Counted from the stretch's first letter, positions 52,916 through 61,865 are shown. The stretch: 64,000 bases of DNA from Mycolicibacterium sp. P9-64 (GCF_008329605.1 NZ_NPKO01000006.1:1-64000); one strand, 5' to 3'. Notes: generated by a model from the sequence alone, not told the origin. Program-made: numbers and translations.

Positions 52916-52937
52916 TATCTGCGTATGAATGCAGATA
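52916..52937. promoter_or_regulatory. Palindromic operator over the kmtR start codon
   Basis: TATCTGC (52916-52922) and GCAGATA (52931-52937) are perfect reverse complements with an eight-base spacer that contains the ATG of kmtR. ArsR/SmtB-family repressors use such imperfect inverted repeats near their own start. Binding by KmtR is a prediction. Confidence 0.6.
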
Positions 52938-53311
52938 GGCAGGCTTGTACGCGCCGGCTTGCCGATGAACAGGCCGACCTCGTCGTCGAGGTGTTCCGGA
53001 TGCTCGCCGACACCACCCGTGTCCAGCTGCTCTGGTCGCTGGCCGACCGGGAGATGTCGGTCAACGACTTGGCAGGCCGGGTCGGCAAGCCCGCGCCGTC
53101 GGTATCCCAGCACCTGGCCAAGTTGCGGATGGCGCATCTGGTGCGCACGCGGCGCGAGGGCACGCAGGTGTTCTACCGACTGGAGAACGAGCACGTCCGC
53201 CAGTTGGTCATCGACGCCGTACAGAACGCCGAGCACGCTGCAGGGGGAGTGCCCGCCCACCACCTCGATGAGCGCGAGCTGCGCGTCATCCACGACGGGA
53301 GTGCCGGCTGA
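52925..53311 (+). CDS. kmtR: ArsR/SmtB-family nickel/cobalt sensor KmtR
   Basis: 128 residues very close to KmtR of M. tuberculosis. The winged helix has MSVNDLAGRVGKPAPSVSQH. The metal ligands described for KmtR (His, Glu, His, His, His) are all present in register at H90, E103, H104, H112 and H113, two residues later than in the tuberculosis protein. KmtR represses itself and a CDF exporter gene and releases DNA on nickel or cobalt. Here the exporter gene follows directly (TGATG overlap), a tighter arrangement than in M. tuberculosis, where the two are separate. Confidence 0.93.
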   Translation: MNADRQACTRRLADEQADLVVEVFRMLADTTRVQLLWSLADREMSVNDLAGRVGKPAPSVSQHLAKLRMAHLVRTRREGTQVFYRLENEHVRQLVIDAVQNAEHAAGGVPAHHLDERELRVIHDGSAG

Positions 53312-54244
53312 TGGGCTTCGGACATGGTCATGGCCACCAGCACGGACATCACGGCGGCGACGTACTCGCCGACAGTGCTGCGGGCATCCGCGCGGTCAAG
53401 GTCAGCCTCGTCGTGCTCGGCGTCACCGCCGCCGCCCAGGTCGCCGTCCTGCTCGTATCGGGTTCGGTGGCGCTGTTCGCCGACACCGTGCCACAACTTC
53501 TCCGACGCACTCACCGCGGTACCGCTGTGGATTGCCTTTGCGATGAGCGGGCGGGCGGCCACCCGGCGGTACACCTATGGGTTTGGCCGCGTCGAGGACC
53601 TGGCTGGGCTGTTCGTGCTCGTCGTCATCGGGATCTCCGCCTTGGTCGCCGCCATCGAGGGCGTGTACCGACTCATCGACCCCGTGCCGCTGTCGCACCT
53701 CGGTTGGGTGGCCGCTGCGGGCGTGATCGGGTTCGTCGGCAACGAGATCGTCGCGGTCTATCGCATCAGGGTCGGCAAGCGCATCGGGTCGGCCGCCCTT
53801 CGGGCCGACGGAATGCACGCCCGCACTGACGGATTGACCTCACTGGGCGTGGTTGTGGGCGCCGTCGGCGTCGGCCTCGGCTTCCCGCTCGCCGACCCCA
53901 TCGTCGGGTTGGTCATCGCATGCGCGATCGGTGGGATGCTGGTGGTCGCTGCCCGCGACGTGTTCAGCAGGCTGCTCGACGGCGTCGATCCCGAGCTGGT
54001 CGCGACCGCACGTCGAACGCTGGCGGAACGGTTTGGCGGGCAGGCGGTCCGGCAGGTGAGGATGCGTTGGGTGGGCCATCGGCTGGAGGCCGACGTGGAG
54101 TTGGACGTCGACCCCCGGCTAACCCTCTCCGAGGCGCACCAACTGGCGCACGACGCCGAACACGAACTCACCCACGCGATTCCGATGCTGTCGCATGCGA
54201 TCGTGCACGCCTATCCGGGGCACGAACCTGCGCTCAGCAGCTGA
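53311..54244 (+). pseudogene. Cation diffusion facilitator (CDF) exporter gene with a frameshift
   Basis: The first frame starts MGFGHGHGHQHGHHGG, a His-rich metal-binding N-terminus, and runs through helices 1-2 to LFADTV. There the frame is lost: one extra C in CC at 53491-53492 breaks the expected LFADTV-HNFSDALTAVPLWIAF. The remaining about 250 residues continue in the next frame with the CDF motifs (HxxxD in HNFSD, HARTD) and the C-terminal cytoplasmic domain to the stop at 54244. Repaired, the protein would be 310 residues. It may be a true null mutation or a sequencing error. It is coupled to kmtR, whose tuberculosis target is such an exporter. Confidence 0.82.
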
Positions 54245-54905
54245 GCCGCAGGCCGATCTCGGGAGGCGGCGTGGTCTTCTGTAGGCATCCGAAGCCTTCG
54301 ACGCCTTCCGGGGCCAGCTTGATGCCCGTCTGGTGGGCGTAGTCGACGCAGAACAGGCCTGCCGCATCGGCCCTGCAGCGGTAGTCGCCGAACGCGAGGG
54401 TCCGACCGGCCGGCAGCACTGCGCCCGTCCCCTCGCCGAACGGACCCGGGTCGCCGTGTGGCGATCCGACGTCGACGCTGGTGCCGTAGAAGTCCACCCA
54501 GTTGTCCTTCCACGCCGTGGGGAAGTCGGGTGGGCGGGGCGGCGGACTCGTCAGCTTGACCAGGCACGCCAGGGCTCCGTCCTGGTACTTGTTGGTCACG
54601 CAGTTCGCCTCGGTGCCCGCGGTGGTGAACGCCACCCCGTTTTCGATAGGCGTCGACACGCCGTCGAGAGTCACCGACTCGTACGTCGCGGCGTCGGCGG
54701 GCTTGCCCGCCTCGATCCAGGCAATGACGTCGGCGATCGCCGCCCCGGCCGCCGGTGGCGCGCCCGGTGTCGACGTGCGGGGCGAGGTGGGCGCCTTCGA
54801 CGTGGTCGAGGCGGCCGTGGAGGACGACGAGGACGGCTGGCTGTCTGGCGCTGACGAACACCCTGCAAGCAGCGCAGCAGCCGCCACGAGCACAGCAATC
54901 CGCAT
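54234..54905 (-). CDS. Secreted lipoprotein
   Basis: 223 residues from the ATG at 54905. A short signal peptide MRIAVLVAAAALLAGC ends in the LAGC lipobox, then a long Ser/Thr/Pro-rich linker and a globular domain with four cysteines (NCVTNK, ALACLVK, YRCRAD, FGCLQK), probably disulfide-linked. It is not recognised by family. Leaderless -10 box upstream. Its end overlaps the CDF gene end by 11 bases (convergent). Confidence 0.82.
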   Translation of the reverse strand: MRIAVLVAAAALLAGCSSAPDSQPSSSSSTAASTTSKAPTSPRTSTPGAPPAAGAAIADVIAWIEAGKPADAATYESVTLDGVSTPIENGVAFTTAGTEANCVTNKYQDGALACLVKLTSPPPRPPDFPTAWKDNWVDFYGTSVDVGSPHGDPGPFGEGTGAVLPAGRTLAFGDYRCRADAAGLFCVDYAHQTGIKLAPEGVEGFGCLQKTTPPPEIGLRLSC

Positions 54906-54912
54906 ACTCGCC

Positions 54913-54918
54913 AGGCTA
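54913..54918 (-). promoter_or_regulatory. Leaderless -10 box for the lipoprotein gene
   Basis: TAGCCT on the minus strand (54918 to 54913) is followed by seven bases and the ATG at 54905, with no Shine-Dalgarno site. Confidence 0.5.
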
Positions 54919-54970
54919 GCGGGCGCACCACGAACACGGTTCAGGCGCGTCCGGCGCGGCATTTGTTCGC

Positions 54971-54976
54971 TACCGT
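54971..54976 (+). promoter_or_regulatory. Leaderless -10 box for lipT
   Basis: TACCGT is followed by seven bases and the ATG of the esterase gene at 54984; no Shine-Dalgarno site. Confidence 0.5.
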
Positions 54977-54983
54977 CTGATGC

Positions 54984-56486
54984 ATGCACGAACGCACCAA
55001 GCGCGTCGCCATCGCCAGCGGGACCATCGAGGGTTTCACCCGCGACGGGGTGCACCGCTGGCGGTCGATCCCGTTCGCCCACCCGCCGGTGGGCAAGCGG
55101 CGCTTCCGCGCGCCCGAGCCGGTGCAGCCGTGGCCTGGGGTTCGTTACTGCCACGGCTTCACCTACTGCGCACCGCAGCAGCGCAAGTACACGATGTTGG
55201 GGGTCGGCAAGTACCAGCCGATGAGTGAGGACTGCCTGACGCTGAACGTGGTGGCGCCGGAGGAGCCGTCCGACGGTCCTCTTCCGGTGATGGTCTTCAT
55301 CCACGGCGGCGGCTACATCCTTGGCAGCTCGGCGACACCGCTGTACGACGGGGCCGCCCTCGCGCGGCGGGGCTGTGTGTACGTATCGGTGAACTACCGG
55401 CTCGGCGCACTGGGCTGCATGGACCTGTCGTCGCTGTCGACGCCGGAGCATCCGATCGACGACAACCTGTTCCTGCGCGACCTCGTGATGGCGCTGCGGT
55501 GGGTGCGCGACAACATCGGCGTATTCGGCGGCGATCCGGAAAACGTGACGATCTTCGGCGAGAGTGCGGGAGCGCACGCCGTCGCCACCCTCTTGGCGGT
55601 TCCCGAAGCCAAAGGCCTCTTTGCACAGGCTATTTCGGAGAGTCCCGCCAGCGGCATGTCGGGACCGCCGGACGTCGCGGCGGCCTTCGCCACCGACCTC
55701 GCCGAAGTCCTGGGGGTGGAACGGCGGGACGCGGCAGCGGCCCTGATGGCGGCGCGGCCCGCAGATCTGGTGGACGGGCTCGAGAAGGTGATGCGCGGCA
55801 TGAAGGAGGTCCGCGGGGCCTTCGTCGTCGGGCCGACGTTCGGCACCGAATACCTGCCGCAGGATCCGGTGGCTGCCATGCGGGACGGCACTGCGCACCG
55901 GGTCCCGCTCATCGTCGGCACCAACGCCAGCGAGGGCAGGCTCTTCACCCGCTTCCTGCAGTTGTTGCCGACGAACGAGCCGATGATCGACGCGCTGTTC
56001 GCCGGCGACGCCGAGTCGAAGGCGCGGATCACCGAGGCCTATCCGGGCTATCCGAGCGCGCGCGCATGCATCCGGCTCGGTGGTGACTTCGCCTTCGCGA
56101 CCGCGGCATGGCAGATCGCCGAAGCGCACGGCGGGCACGCGCCGACGTACGTCTACCGCTACGACTACGCGCCGCGCACATTCCACTGGTCGGGGCTCGG
56201 CGCCACCCACGGCACCGAGCTCTTCGCCGTGTTCGACGTGTACCGGACCCCGATCGGATCGCTGCTCACCGCCGCGGCGGACCGGCGGTCGGCACTCCGG
56301 GTGAGCAACGACGTGCAGCGGCGGTGGCGTGCCTTCAGCAAGACCGGGCTGCCCGGCGACGGCTGGCCGACGTACACCGAGCAGGAGCGCGCAGTCATGG
56401 TGTTCAACCGGCAATCCCATCTCGAGTACGACCCACGCGCCGAGCGGCGCCGCGCATGGGAGGGTTTCTCGCTCGCCACCACCTGA
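54984..56486 (+). CDS. lipT: Type B carboxylesterase LipT
   Basis: 500 residues. The carboxylesterase/lipase fold has the oxyanion motif FIHGGGYILGS and nucleophile S194 in FGESAGAH, with E317 in TNASEGRLF and H409 in GATHGTEL completing the triad. It lacks a signal peptide, so it is likely cytoplasmic. Length and sequence agree with LipT of M. tuberculosis. Preference for esters of short acyl chains is usual for the family. It lies 44 bases before the amine oxidase gene. Confidence 0.9.
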   Translation: MHERTKRVAIASGTIEGFTRDGVHRWRSIPFAHPPVGKRRFRAPEPVQPWPGVRYCHGFTYCAPQQRKYTMLGVGKYQPMSEDCLTLNVVAPEEPSDGPLPVMVFIHGGGYILGSSATPLYDGAALARRGCVYVSVNYRLGALGCMDLSSLSTPEHPIDDNLFLRDLVMALRWVRDNIGVFGGDPENVTIFGESAGAHAVATLLAVPEAKGLFAQAISESPASGMSGPPDVAAAFATDLAEVLGVERRDAAAALMAARPADLVDGLEKVMRGMKEVRGAFVVGPTFGTEYLPQDPVAAMRDGTAHRVPLIVGTNASEGRLFTRFLQLLPTNEPMIDALFAGDAESKARITEAYPGYPSARACIRLGGDFAFATAAWQIAEAHGGHAPTYVYRYDYAPRTFHWSGLGATHGTELFAVFDVYRTPIGSLLTAAADRRSALRVSNDVQRRWRAFSKTGLPGDGWPTYTEQERAVMVFNRQSHLEYDPRAERRRAWEGFSLATT

Positions 56487-56530
56487 CGTCAGCGCCACGA
56501 TCTGGTGAACCGACTGCGCGGCATCGACGG

Positions 56531-58483
56531 ATGTGGTTGCGTGGGTGGGTGACTCACCCACTGGATCCACTGTCGGCCGACGAAATCCGCACCGTTGCCG
56601 GGATTCTGCGGCGCGAACACGGCGTCGACTCCGGCTGGAGGTTCGCCTCGATCGAGCTTCGCGAACCCAGCAAGACGGAGCTGCGGGCCTACGAGGACGA
56701 CGGCACCGTGCCCGCCCGCCTCGCAACGGTGGTGTGCTTCGAACGGGCAGCCAACGCCACCTACAAGAGCGTGGTCGCGGTGAGCGCGGACCGTGCCGAG
56801 TCCTTCGATCACGTCCCCGGCGTGCAGCCCAACTTCACCGTCGACGAGTTCGTCGAGTGCGATCGGATGCTGCGCGAGCACCCGGACTTCCTCGCTGCGC
56901 TGGCGAAGCGCGGCATCACCGACATCGACAACGTCTTCGTCGACACCTGGACCTACGGCGACGCCGTTGCACCCCCGGAGTACCGCGACCGGCGGATCGG
57001 CTGGTCGGACACCTGGCTCAAGGACGGGCCGGGCATGAACCCCTACGCCCACCTGGTGAGCGGACTGCACTGCGTCATCGATCTCAACACGATGGAGGTG
57101 TTGCGGATCGAAGACAGTGGCCCGTTCTCCGGGGGCGGCGCCGAAATCCCCTCGGTGATGGGCGAATACGTGCCAAGGCACATCCCCGAGCGGATCCGGG
57201 CGGCGTCGCGGCGCGAACCACTCAAACCGCTGCACATCACCCAGCCGGACGGCCCGTCGTTCACCCTCGACGGCAATCTGTTGACGTGGCAGAACTGGTC
57301 GCTGCGGATCGGTTTCAACTACCGCGAGGGGATGACCCTGCACACCGTCCGATATCAGGACGGTGACCGGTCGCGATCGGTGGCCCACCGGATGTCCTTC
57401 GCCGAGATGGTGGTGCCCTATCGCGATCCGTCGGCCGATCACTACCGGCGCACCGCGTTCGACATCGGGGAGTGGGGCCTCGGCTTCATGACGACGTCGC
57501 TCGAGCTCGGTTGTGACTGCCTCGGCGAGATCCGCTACCTCGACGCGGTCCTGCACGACAGCGCGGGCGAGCCGTACACCATCGCCAACGCGATCTGCAT
57601 CCACGAGGAGGACAACGCCGTGCTGTGGAAGCACGTCGACCACGACGCGGGCGCCGAGGTGCGCAGGATGCGGCGCCTGACGTTGTCGTTCCACGTGACC
57701 GTCGCGAACTACGAGTACCTCGTCTACTGGCGGCTGTACCAGGACGGCAACATCGAATGCGAGGTCCGCGCCACCGGCATCATGGTGACCACCCCGCTGG
57801 CCGTCGGAGCGCCGAACCCCAACGGCACACTCGTCGACGAACGCACGTATGCGCCCTTCCACCAACACTTCCTGGTCGCCCGACTCGATCTCGACATCGA
57901 CGGTCCTGACAACACGGTGTTCATGTCGGAGTCGTACGCGGAGCCCATGGGACCCGACAATCCGCACGGGCTGTCGGTGGTGGCGCGCAACGTCGCACTG
58001 CAGACCGAGTCCGACGGCAAGCAGGACGTCGACTTCTCCACGCAGCGCGCGTGGAAGGTGATGAACACCAACGTCGCCAACGGCATCGGCACCCACCCGT
58101 CGTACAAGCTGGTGCCGACGGGTGCGCTGCCCCCGATGTTCGATCCCGCCTCGCCGGTGATGCAGCGCGCCAACGTCATCGGGCACACCCTGTGGGTGAC
58201 CCCGAACCACGCCGACGAGCGTTGGCCGGCAGGTGAATTCGTCAACCAGTCGGGGGCAGACACCGGGCTCGGCGAGTGGACGAAGGCCAACCGTTCGATC
58301 GAGAACACCGACGTCGTGCTGTGGTACGTCTTCGGGCTGCATCACATCACCAGGCCGGAGGATTGGCCGGTGATGCCCGTCGACATCGTGTCGTTCTGGC
58401 TCAAGCCGTTCGGGTTCTTCGACCGCAACCCGTCGCTCGACGTACCCGGCTCGCACACGTCGACGACGAGCGCGCACCACTAG
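56531..58483 (+). CDS. Copper-containing primary amine oxidase
   Basis: 650 residues; GTG at 56549 (MTHPLDPLSADEI) is a good alternative start. Typical family motifs are HPLDPLSADEI near the start, the topaquinone precursor Tyr394 in VANYEYLVYW and the copper ligands H444, H446 (FHQHFLVARLD) and H560 (TPNHADERWP). The Asp base lies in EIRYLDAVL. It oxidises primary amines to aldehydes with release of ammonia and hydrogen peroxide. Neighbours are the esterase and the APH/DUF fusion gene; a shared pathway is not evident. Confidence 0.92.
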   Translation: MWLRGWVTHPLDPLSADEIRTVAGILRREHGVDSGWRFASIELREPSKTELRAYEDDGTVPARLATVVCFERAANATYKSVVAVSADRAESFDHVPGVQPNFTVDEFVECDRMLREHPDFLAALAKRGITDIDNVFVDTWTYGDAVAPPEYRDRRIGWSDTWLKDGPGMNPYAHLVSGLHCVIDLNTMEVLRIEDSGPFSGGGAEIPSVMGEYVPRHIPERIRAASRREPLKPLHITQPDGPSFTLDGNLLTWQNWSLRIGFNYREGMTLHTVRYQDGDRSRSVAHRMSFAEMVVPYRDPSADHYRRTAFDIGEWGLGFMTTSLELGCDCLGEIRYLDAVLHDSAGEPYTIANAICIHEEDNAVLWKHVDHDAGAEVRRMRRLTLSFHVTVANYEYLVYWRLYQDGNIECEVRATGIMVTTPLAVGAPNPNGTLVDERTYAPFHQHFLVARLDLDIDGPDNTVFMSESYAEPMGPDNPHGLSVVARNVALQTESDGKQDVDFSTQRAWKVMNTNVANGIGTHPSYKLVPTGALPPMFDPASPVMQRANVIGHTLWVTPNHADERWPAGEFVNQSGADTGLGEWTKANRSIENTDVVLWYVFGLHHITRPEDWPVMPVDIVSFWLKPFGFFDRNPSLDVPGSHTSTTSAHH

Positions 58484-58490
58484 TTGGTAG

Positions 58491-58519
58491 TTGACACCCG
58501 TCAATTCGTGACTAACGAT
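58491..58519 (+). promoter_or_regulatory. Promoter TTGACA-N17-AACGAT for the APH/DUF fusion gene
   Basis: TTGACA (58491-58496), 17 bases, AACGAT (58514-58519), six bases, then the GTG at 58526. This would yield a leaderless transcript. The -35 box overlaps the small inverted repeat TTGAC-ACCC-GTCAA (58491-58504), a possible repressor site. Confidence 0.5.
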
Positions 58520-58525
58520 GCTGGC

Positions 58526-60511
58526 GTGCCCGCACTCGTCGAACGCCCCGCCGATCTGACCGCCGAATGGCTTACGTCCGCGATTGGAGCGGGCAGCGTC
58601 ACCAGTTTCGGGATCGAACGCATCGGCACCGGACAGATGAGCGAGTGCTACCGCGTAGCGCTGACCTACTCGGCAGGGACGACGGGGCCCGCGTCGGTGG
58701 TGCTGAAGGTCGCCGCGGCCGATCCCAGCAGCAGGCAGACCGGCCTCTCGTTGGGTCTCTACGAACGCGAAGTCCGGTTCTACACGGACATCGCACCAGG
58801 CCTCGACGGACCCGTTTCCGCATGCCATCACGCCGCCTACGACCCGGAGACGGGCGCGTTCGACTTGTTGCTGAGTGACGCCACCCCCGCGGCGGTCGGC
58901 GACGAGATCCGTGGTGCCACAGTCGAACAGGCCACGCTCGCGCTGACCCAGCTGGGGCGGGTGCACGGCGCTCTGCTCGGCGATCCGACCCTCGCGGGTG
59001 CCGAGTGGATCAATCGGGAGTCGCCGATCAACCAGGGTCTGATCGCCGCCCTGTATGCCGGCTTCGCCGAGCGCTACGCCGACCAGATCGCGCCTGAGCA
59101 CCGGGACGTGTGCGAGCGTCTGGTCGCGAGCTTCGACGCCTTCGTAGCCCAGGAGGCGGCTCCGGATCGTCCACAGGGCCTGATCCACGGCGACTACCGC
59201 CTCGACAACATGCTGTTCGGCGCTGCTGGTGCCGAGCGCCCGCTGACAGTCGTCGACTGGCAGACCGTCACGTGGGGTCCTGCCCAGACCGACGTGGCGT
59301 ACTTCCTCGGTTGCGCCCTGCCGGTGCAACTGCGCCGCGACCACTACGACGACCTGCTGCGCGCGTACCACGCTGCGCTCGGATCGGATTCGTCGCTGAG
59401 CCTGGACGACGTCAGGGAGGGAGTGCGCAGGCAGACCTTCTTCGGCGTGCTGATGTCGATCGTTTCGCCGATGCTGGTCGAGCGCACCGAACGTGGCGAC
59501 CTGATGTTCATGACGATGATCGAACGGCACTGCCAACACGTCATCGACACCGATGCGCTGGCCATTCTGCCGACACCGTCGACACCGGAACCGTTGCAGC
59601 CCAACGCCGAAGACGAAGCCGCGCACCCTAGTGGCGACGAGCCGCTGTGGAGCGAGAGCTGGTACTTCGACTTCGCCGACACCGGCCAGGACGTCGGCGG
59701 CTGGATCCGGCTCGGGCTGATCCCCAACCAGGGCCACGCGTGGATCAACGCGCTGCTGTGCGGCCCCGGCATGCCGACCGTCGCCGTCCTGGACTTCGAG
59801 GCGCCCCTGCCCGACGTGCACACCCACGTCACGGGTCGCGACGTCGATCTCACCCTCGAGGCGGTCGAGCCCCTGACGACCTACCGGGTGACGCTGCGCG
59901 GACGGGGCCTGGCCTACGACGACCCGGCAGGGCTGTTGCGCGGCGAAGCCGGCCGCCCCGTCGCCGTCACGATGGACCTGACGTGGACCACCGCGGGCAC
60001 GCCGTATCAGTACCGCATCACGACGCGCTACGAGATTCCGTGCACCGTGACCGGCACCGCGACCGTCGACGACCAGACGTTCAGCTTCCAGGACGTGCCA
60101 GGCCAACGCGACCACTCGTGGGCGGCGCGGGACTGGTGGGGCATGGACTGGATGTGGAGCGCGCTGCACCTCGACGACGGCACGCACGTGCACGCCATCG
60201 ACATGCGCATCCCGGGCGCGCCGCGGTTCGGCATCGGCTACGTGCAGAAGGTCGGCGAACCGTTCGTGGAACTGCAGAGCGTGGCCGCGCGGGAAGAGTT
60301 CGGTGACAACGGCTTACCTGTCGGGGCGGCGCTCGAACTGTCGCCTGGCGGGCTGGCCGCGACCATCGACGTGCGGGGTCACGCGCCGGTGCTGCTCACC
60401 TCGCCCGACGGTCGCATCAGCCACTTTCCGAGGGTTTGGGCGGTCGTCACCACCGCCGACGGCCGCAGCGGTGTCGGCTGGCTGGAGTGGAATCGCAACC
60501 AACCGCGCTGA
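58526..60511 (+). CDS. APH-like kinase fused to a DUF7064-like C-terminal domain
   Basis: 661 residues from GTG; codons upstream to 58484 are open, but the promoter position favours 58526. Residues 1-350 are an APH-type kinase with IGTGQMSECYRVALTY, the catalytic LIHGDYRLDN (H221, D223, N228) and VVDWQ (D244). After a Pro/Asp-rich linker, residues 370-661 are a beta-rich domain with WGMDWMWSALHL and conserved Trp/His, similar to the mycobacterial domain seen beside carotenoid or lipid genes. The pairing suggests phosphorylation of a lipid-like substrate. Function unknown. Confidence 0.82.
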   Translation: MPALVERPADLTAEWLTSAIGAGSVTSFGIERIGTGQMSECYRVALTYSAGTTGPASVVLKVAAADPSSRQTGLSLGLYEREVRFYTDIAPGLDGPVSACHHAAYDPETGAFDLLLSDATPAAVGDEIRGATVEQATLALTQLGRVHGALLGDPTLAGAEWINRESPINQGLIAALYAGFAERYADQIAPEHRDVCERLVASFDAFVAQEAAPDRPQGLIHGDYRLDNMLFGAAGAERPLTVVDWQTVTWGPAQTDVAYFLGCALPVQLRRDHYDDLLRAYHAALGSDSSLSLDDVREGVRRQTFFGVLMSIVSPMLVERTERGDLMFMTMIERHCQHVIDTDALAILPTPSTPEPLQPNAEDEAAHPSGDEPLWSESWYFDFADTGQDVGGWIRLGLIPNQGHAWINALLCGPGMPTVAVLDFEAPLPDVHTHVTGRDVDLTLEAVEPLTTYRVTLRGRGLAYDDPAGLLRGEAGRPVAVTMDLTWTTAGTPYQYRITTRYEIPCTVTGTATVDDQTFSFQDVPGQRDHSWAARDWWGMDWMWSALHLDDGTHVHAIDMRIPGAPRFGIGYVQKVGEPFVELQSVAAREEFGDNGLPVGAALELSPGGLAATIDVRGHAPVLLTSPDGRISHFPRVWAVVTTADGRSGVGWLEWNRNQPR

Positions 60512-60519
60512 CACCCCTC

Positions 60520-60583
60520 CCGCGAGCGCGCGCGTCTGCGGGCGACACGCCGCTGATTTTCCGACATTTGCGCGCGCTCGCGG
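60520..60583. repeat. Perfect 14-bp inverted repeat, hairpin element of 64 bp
   Basis: CCGCGAGCGCGCGC (60520-60533) and GCGCGCGCTCGCGG (60570-60583) are perfect reverse complements around a 36-base centre with its own short GTCTGCGGGCGAC and GACACGCC pieces. It lies between the fusion gene and ynfA. Similar palindromic intergenic elements are scattered in fast-growing mycobacteria. A role as a transcript end or an interspersed repeat is possible. Confidence 0.75.
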
Positions 60584-60595
60584 CAAGCTGAGTGC

Positions 60596-60925
60596 GTGAT
60601 GCTGGCCAAGTCGATTGCCCTGTTCGTACTGGCCGCGCTGCTCGAGATCGGCGGCGCCTGGATGGTGTGGCAAGGCGTCCGCGAGCACCGCGGCTGGCTG
60701 TGGGTGGGCGCCGGGGTGCTCGCGCTCGGGGCGTACGGCTTCGTCGCCGCGTTCCAGCCGGATGCGCACTTCGGTCGGGTACTGGCCGCCTATGGCGGGA
60801 TCTTCATCGCAGGGTCGCTGCTGTGGGGGATGGCCGCCGACGGCTTCCGTCCCGACCGGTGGGACGTCACGGGCGCCCTGGTGTGCCTGCTGGGCGTCGG
60901 ACTGATCATGTACGCGCCGCGCTGA
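60596..60925 (+). CDS. YnfA-family small membrane protein
   Basis: 109 residues from GTG or the next codon ATG. Four helices, with the motifs ALLEIGGAWMVWQGVREHRG, AFQPDAHFGRVLAAYGG and DGFRPDRWDVTGALVCL of the UPF0060/YnfA family. The family is related in topology to SMR exporters but its substrate is unsettled. Length is standard. A NotI-type palindrome GCGCGGCCGCGC lies in the gap to the convergent next gene. Confidence 0.9.
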   Translation: MMLAKSIALFVLAALLEIGGAWMVWQGVREHRGWLWVGAGVLALGAYGFVAAFQPDAHFGRVLAAYGGIFIAGSLLWGMAADGFRPDRWDVTGALVCLLGVGLIMYAPR

Positions 60926-60941
60926 ACGCGCGGCCGCGCAC

Positions 60942-61841
60942 TCAATCCAGGTGTGCGTCGTCGTCGTCGAGCTCGTCGCGATGCAGGCCCATCGGCGTCG
61001 CGACCGGGATGTCACCGCCCGCGACCACGGCCCGCGTGATGGGGGTCAGGGTGCGGAACAACTCCCGGAGTTCACCGTCGTCGAGTGCGTCGAAGGCAGC
61101 GAGCGCCAGCCTGTCGGTGGTGTCCTCGATGTCCTGCTTGAACGCTGCGCCGGCGTCGGTAAGGGCGCCCGTGGCATCGACCAAGCCTCGCGCCACCAAT
61201 CGGGCTGTGCAGGAACGCCATTCGTCATCGTCGTAGCGGCGGCTGATCAAGAGGAAGTCGCGTGGTACGCGGTCGGCGGCGCAGTGCAGGACGTTGCTGT
61301 CGCGGCCGCTGATCCCCAGGGCCGCCAGCGTCGCGACGTGGGCGTCGCCGCGCTGTTCGCGCAACAGCGTGGCGGCGTGCCACAGCATGGCCAACGGTTC
61401 CTCGGGCCACGGCAGGGCCAGGTTGGCGGCGAACAACGGGCGTCCGTCGAGCGGAGCGCTGCGAGCCGCCTTCGCCAACAGGCGGGCCGCGGTCTCGACG
61501 TCGGCATCGGCGGCCACACCACACCGGCGCAGAGCCGCGACGGTCGACTCCTCGCGTGCCCGCAACGCATCGGCGGGCGACGCGAAATCCCATGCAGCCG
61601 GCAGTGCCCGCTCGACGTGTGCCGGCGAGAAACCATAGAAGATCGCGGTGATCACCTCGGCGGGCACCGGTCCGAGCGGGGCGGAACGGCCTGCGAAGTA
61701 GCCCATCCAGAAGCCGCGGTAGCCGAGATGCTCGAACGCGGCAAGGGGTTCAGGAGCGAAGTAGGTGAGTGCGTGGACGGGTTCGAAGCGGTCGAATAGT
61801 CGGCGCGCGGTCTGCGGTTGCCTGGTCACTTCTGCAGTCAA
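60942..61841 (-). CDS. SCO6745-type helical protein, unknown function
   Basis: 299 residues from TTG with GGAGG eight bases upstream. It is rich in Ala/Leu/Arg helices; residues 1-60 contain HALTYFAPEPLAAFEHLGY, followed by conserved FYGFSP and HVATLAALGISGRDSNVLHC segments. It corresponds to the SCO6745 family of uncharacterised actinobacterial proteins. A C-terminal winged-helix-like region (about 190-240) could bind nucleic acid. Function unknown. Divergent from the DUF4333 lipoprotein gene. Confidence 0.75.
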   Translation of the reverse strand: MTAEVTRQPQTARRLFDRFEPVHALTYFAPEPLAAFEHLGYRGFWMGYFAGRSAPLGPVPAEVITAIFYGFSPAHVERALPAAWDFASPADALRAREESTVAALRRCGVAADADVETAARLLAKAARSAPLDGRPLFAANLALPWPEEPLAMLWHAATLLREQRGDAHVATLAALGISGRDSNVLHCAADRVPRDFLLISRRYDDDEWRSCTARLVARGLVDATGALTDAGAAFKQDIEDTTDRLALAAFDALDDGELRELFRTLTPITRAVVAGGDIPVATPMGLHRDELDDDDAHLD

Positions 61842-61865
61842 TCATCACGCCTCCCTCCGCATTGT

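Noticed and set aside
56489..60193. A 1234-codon open frame on the minus strand antisense to the amine oxidase and the APH/DUF gene
   Set aside because: The plus-strand products have intact catalytic motifs. The antisense frame is low-complexity and spans two genes.
60926..60941. GC palindrome between ynfA and the convergent gene as a terminator
   Set aside because: The stem GCGCGG-CCGCGC has no loop and no T-tract. It could be chance in GC-rich DNA.
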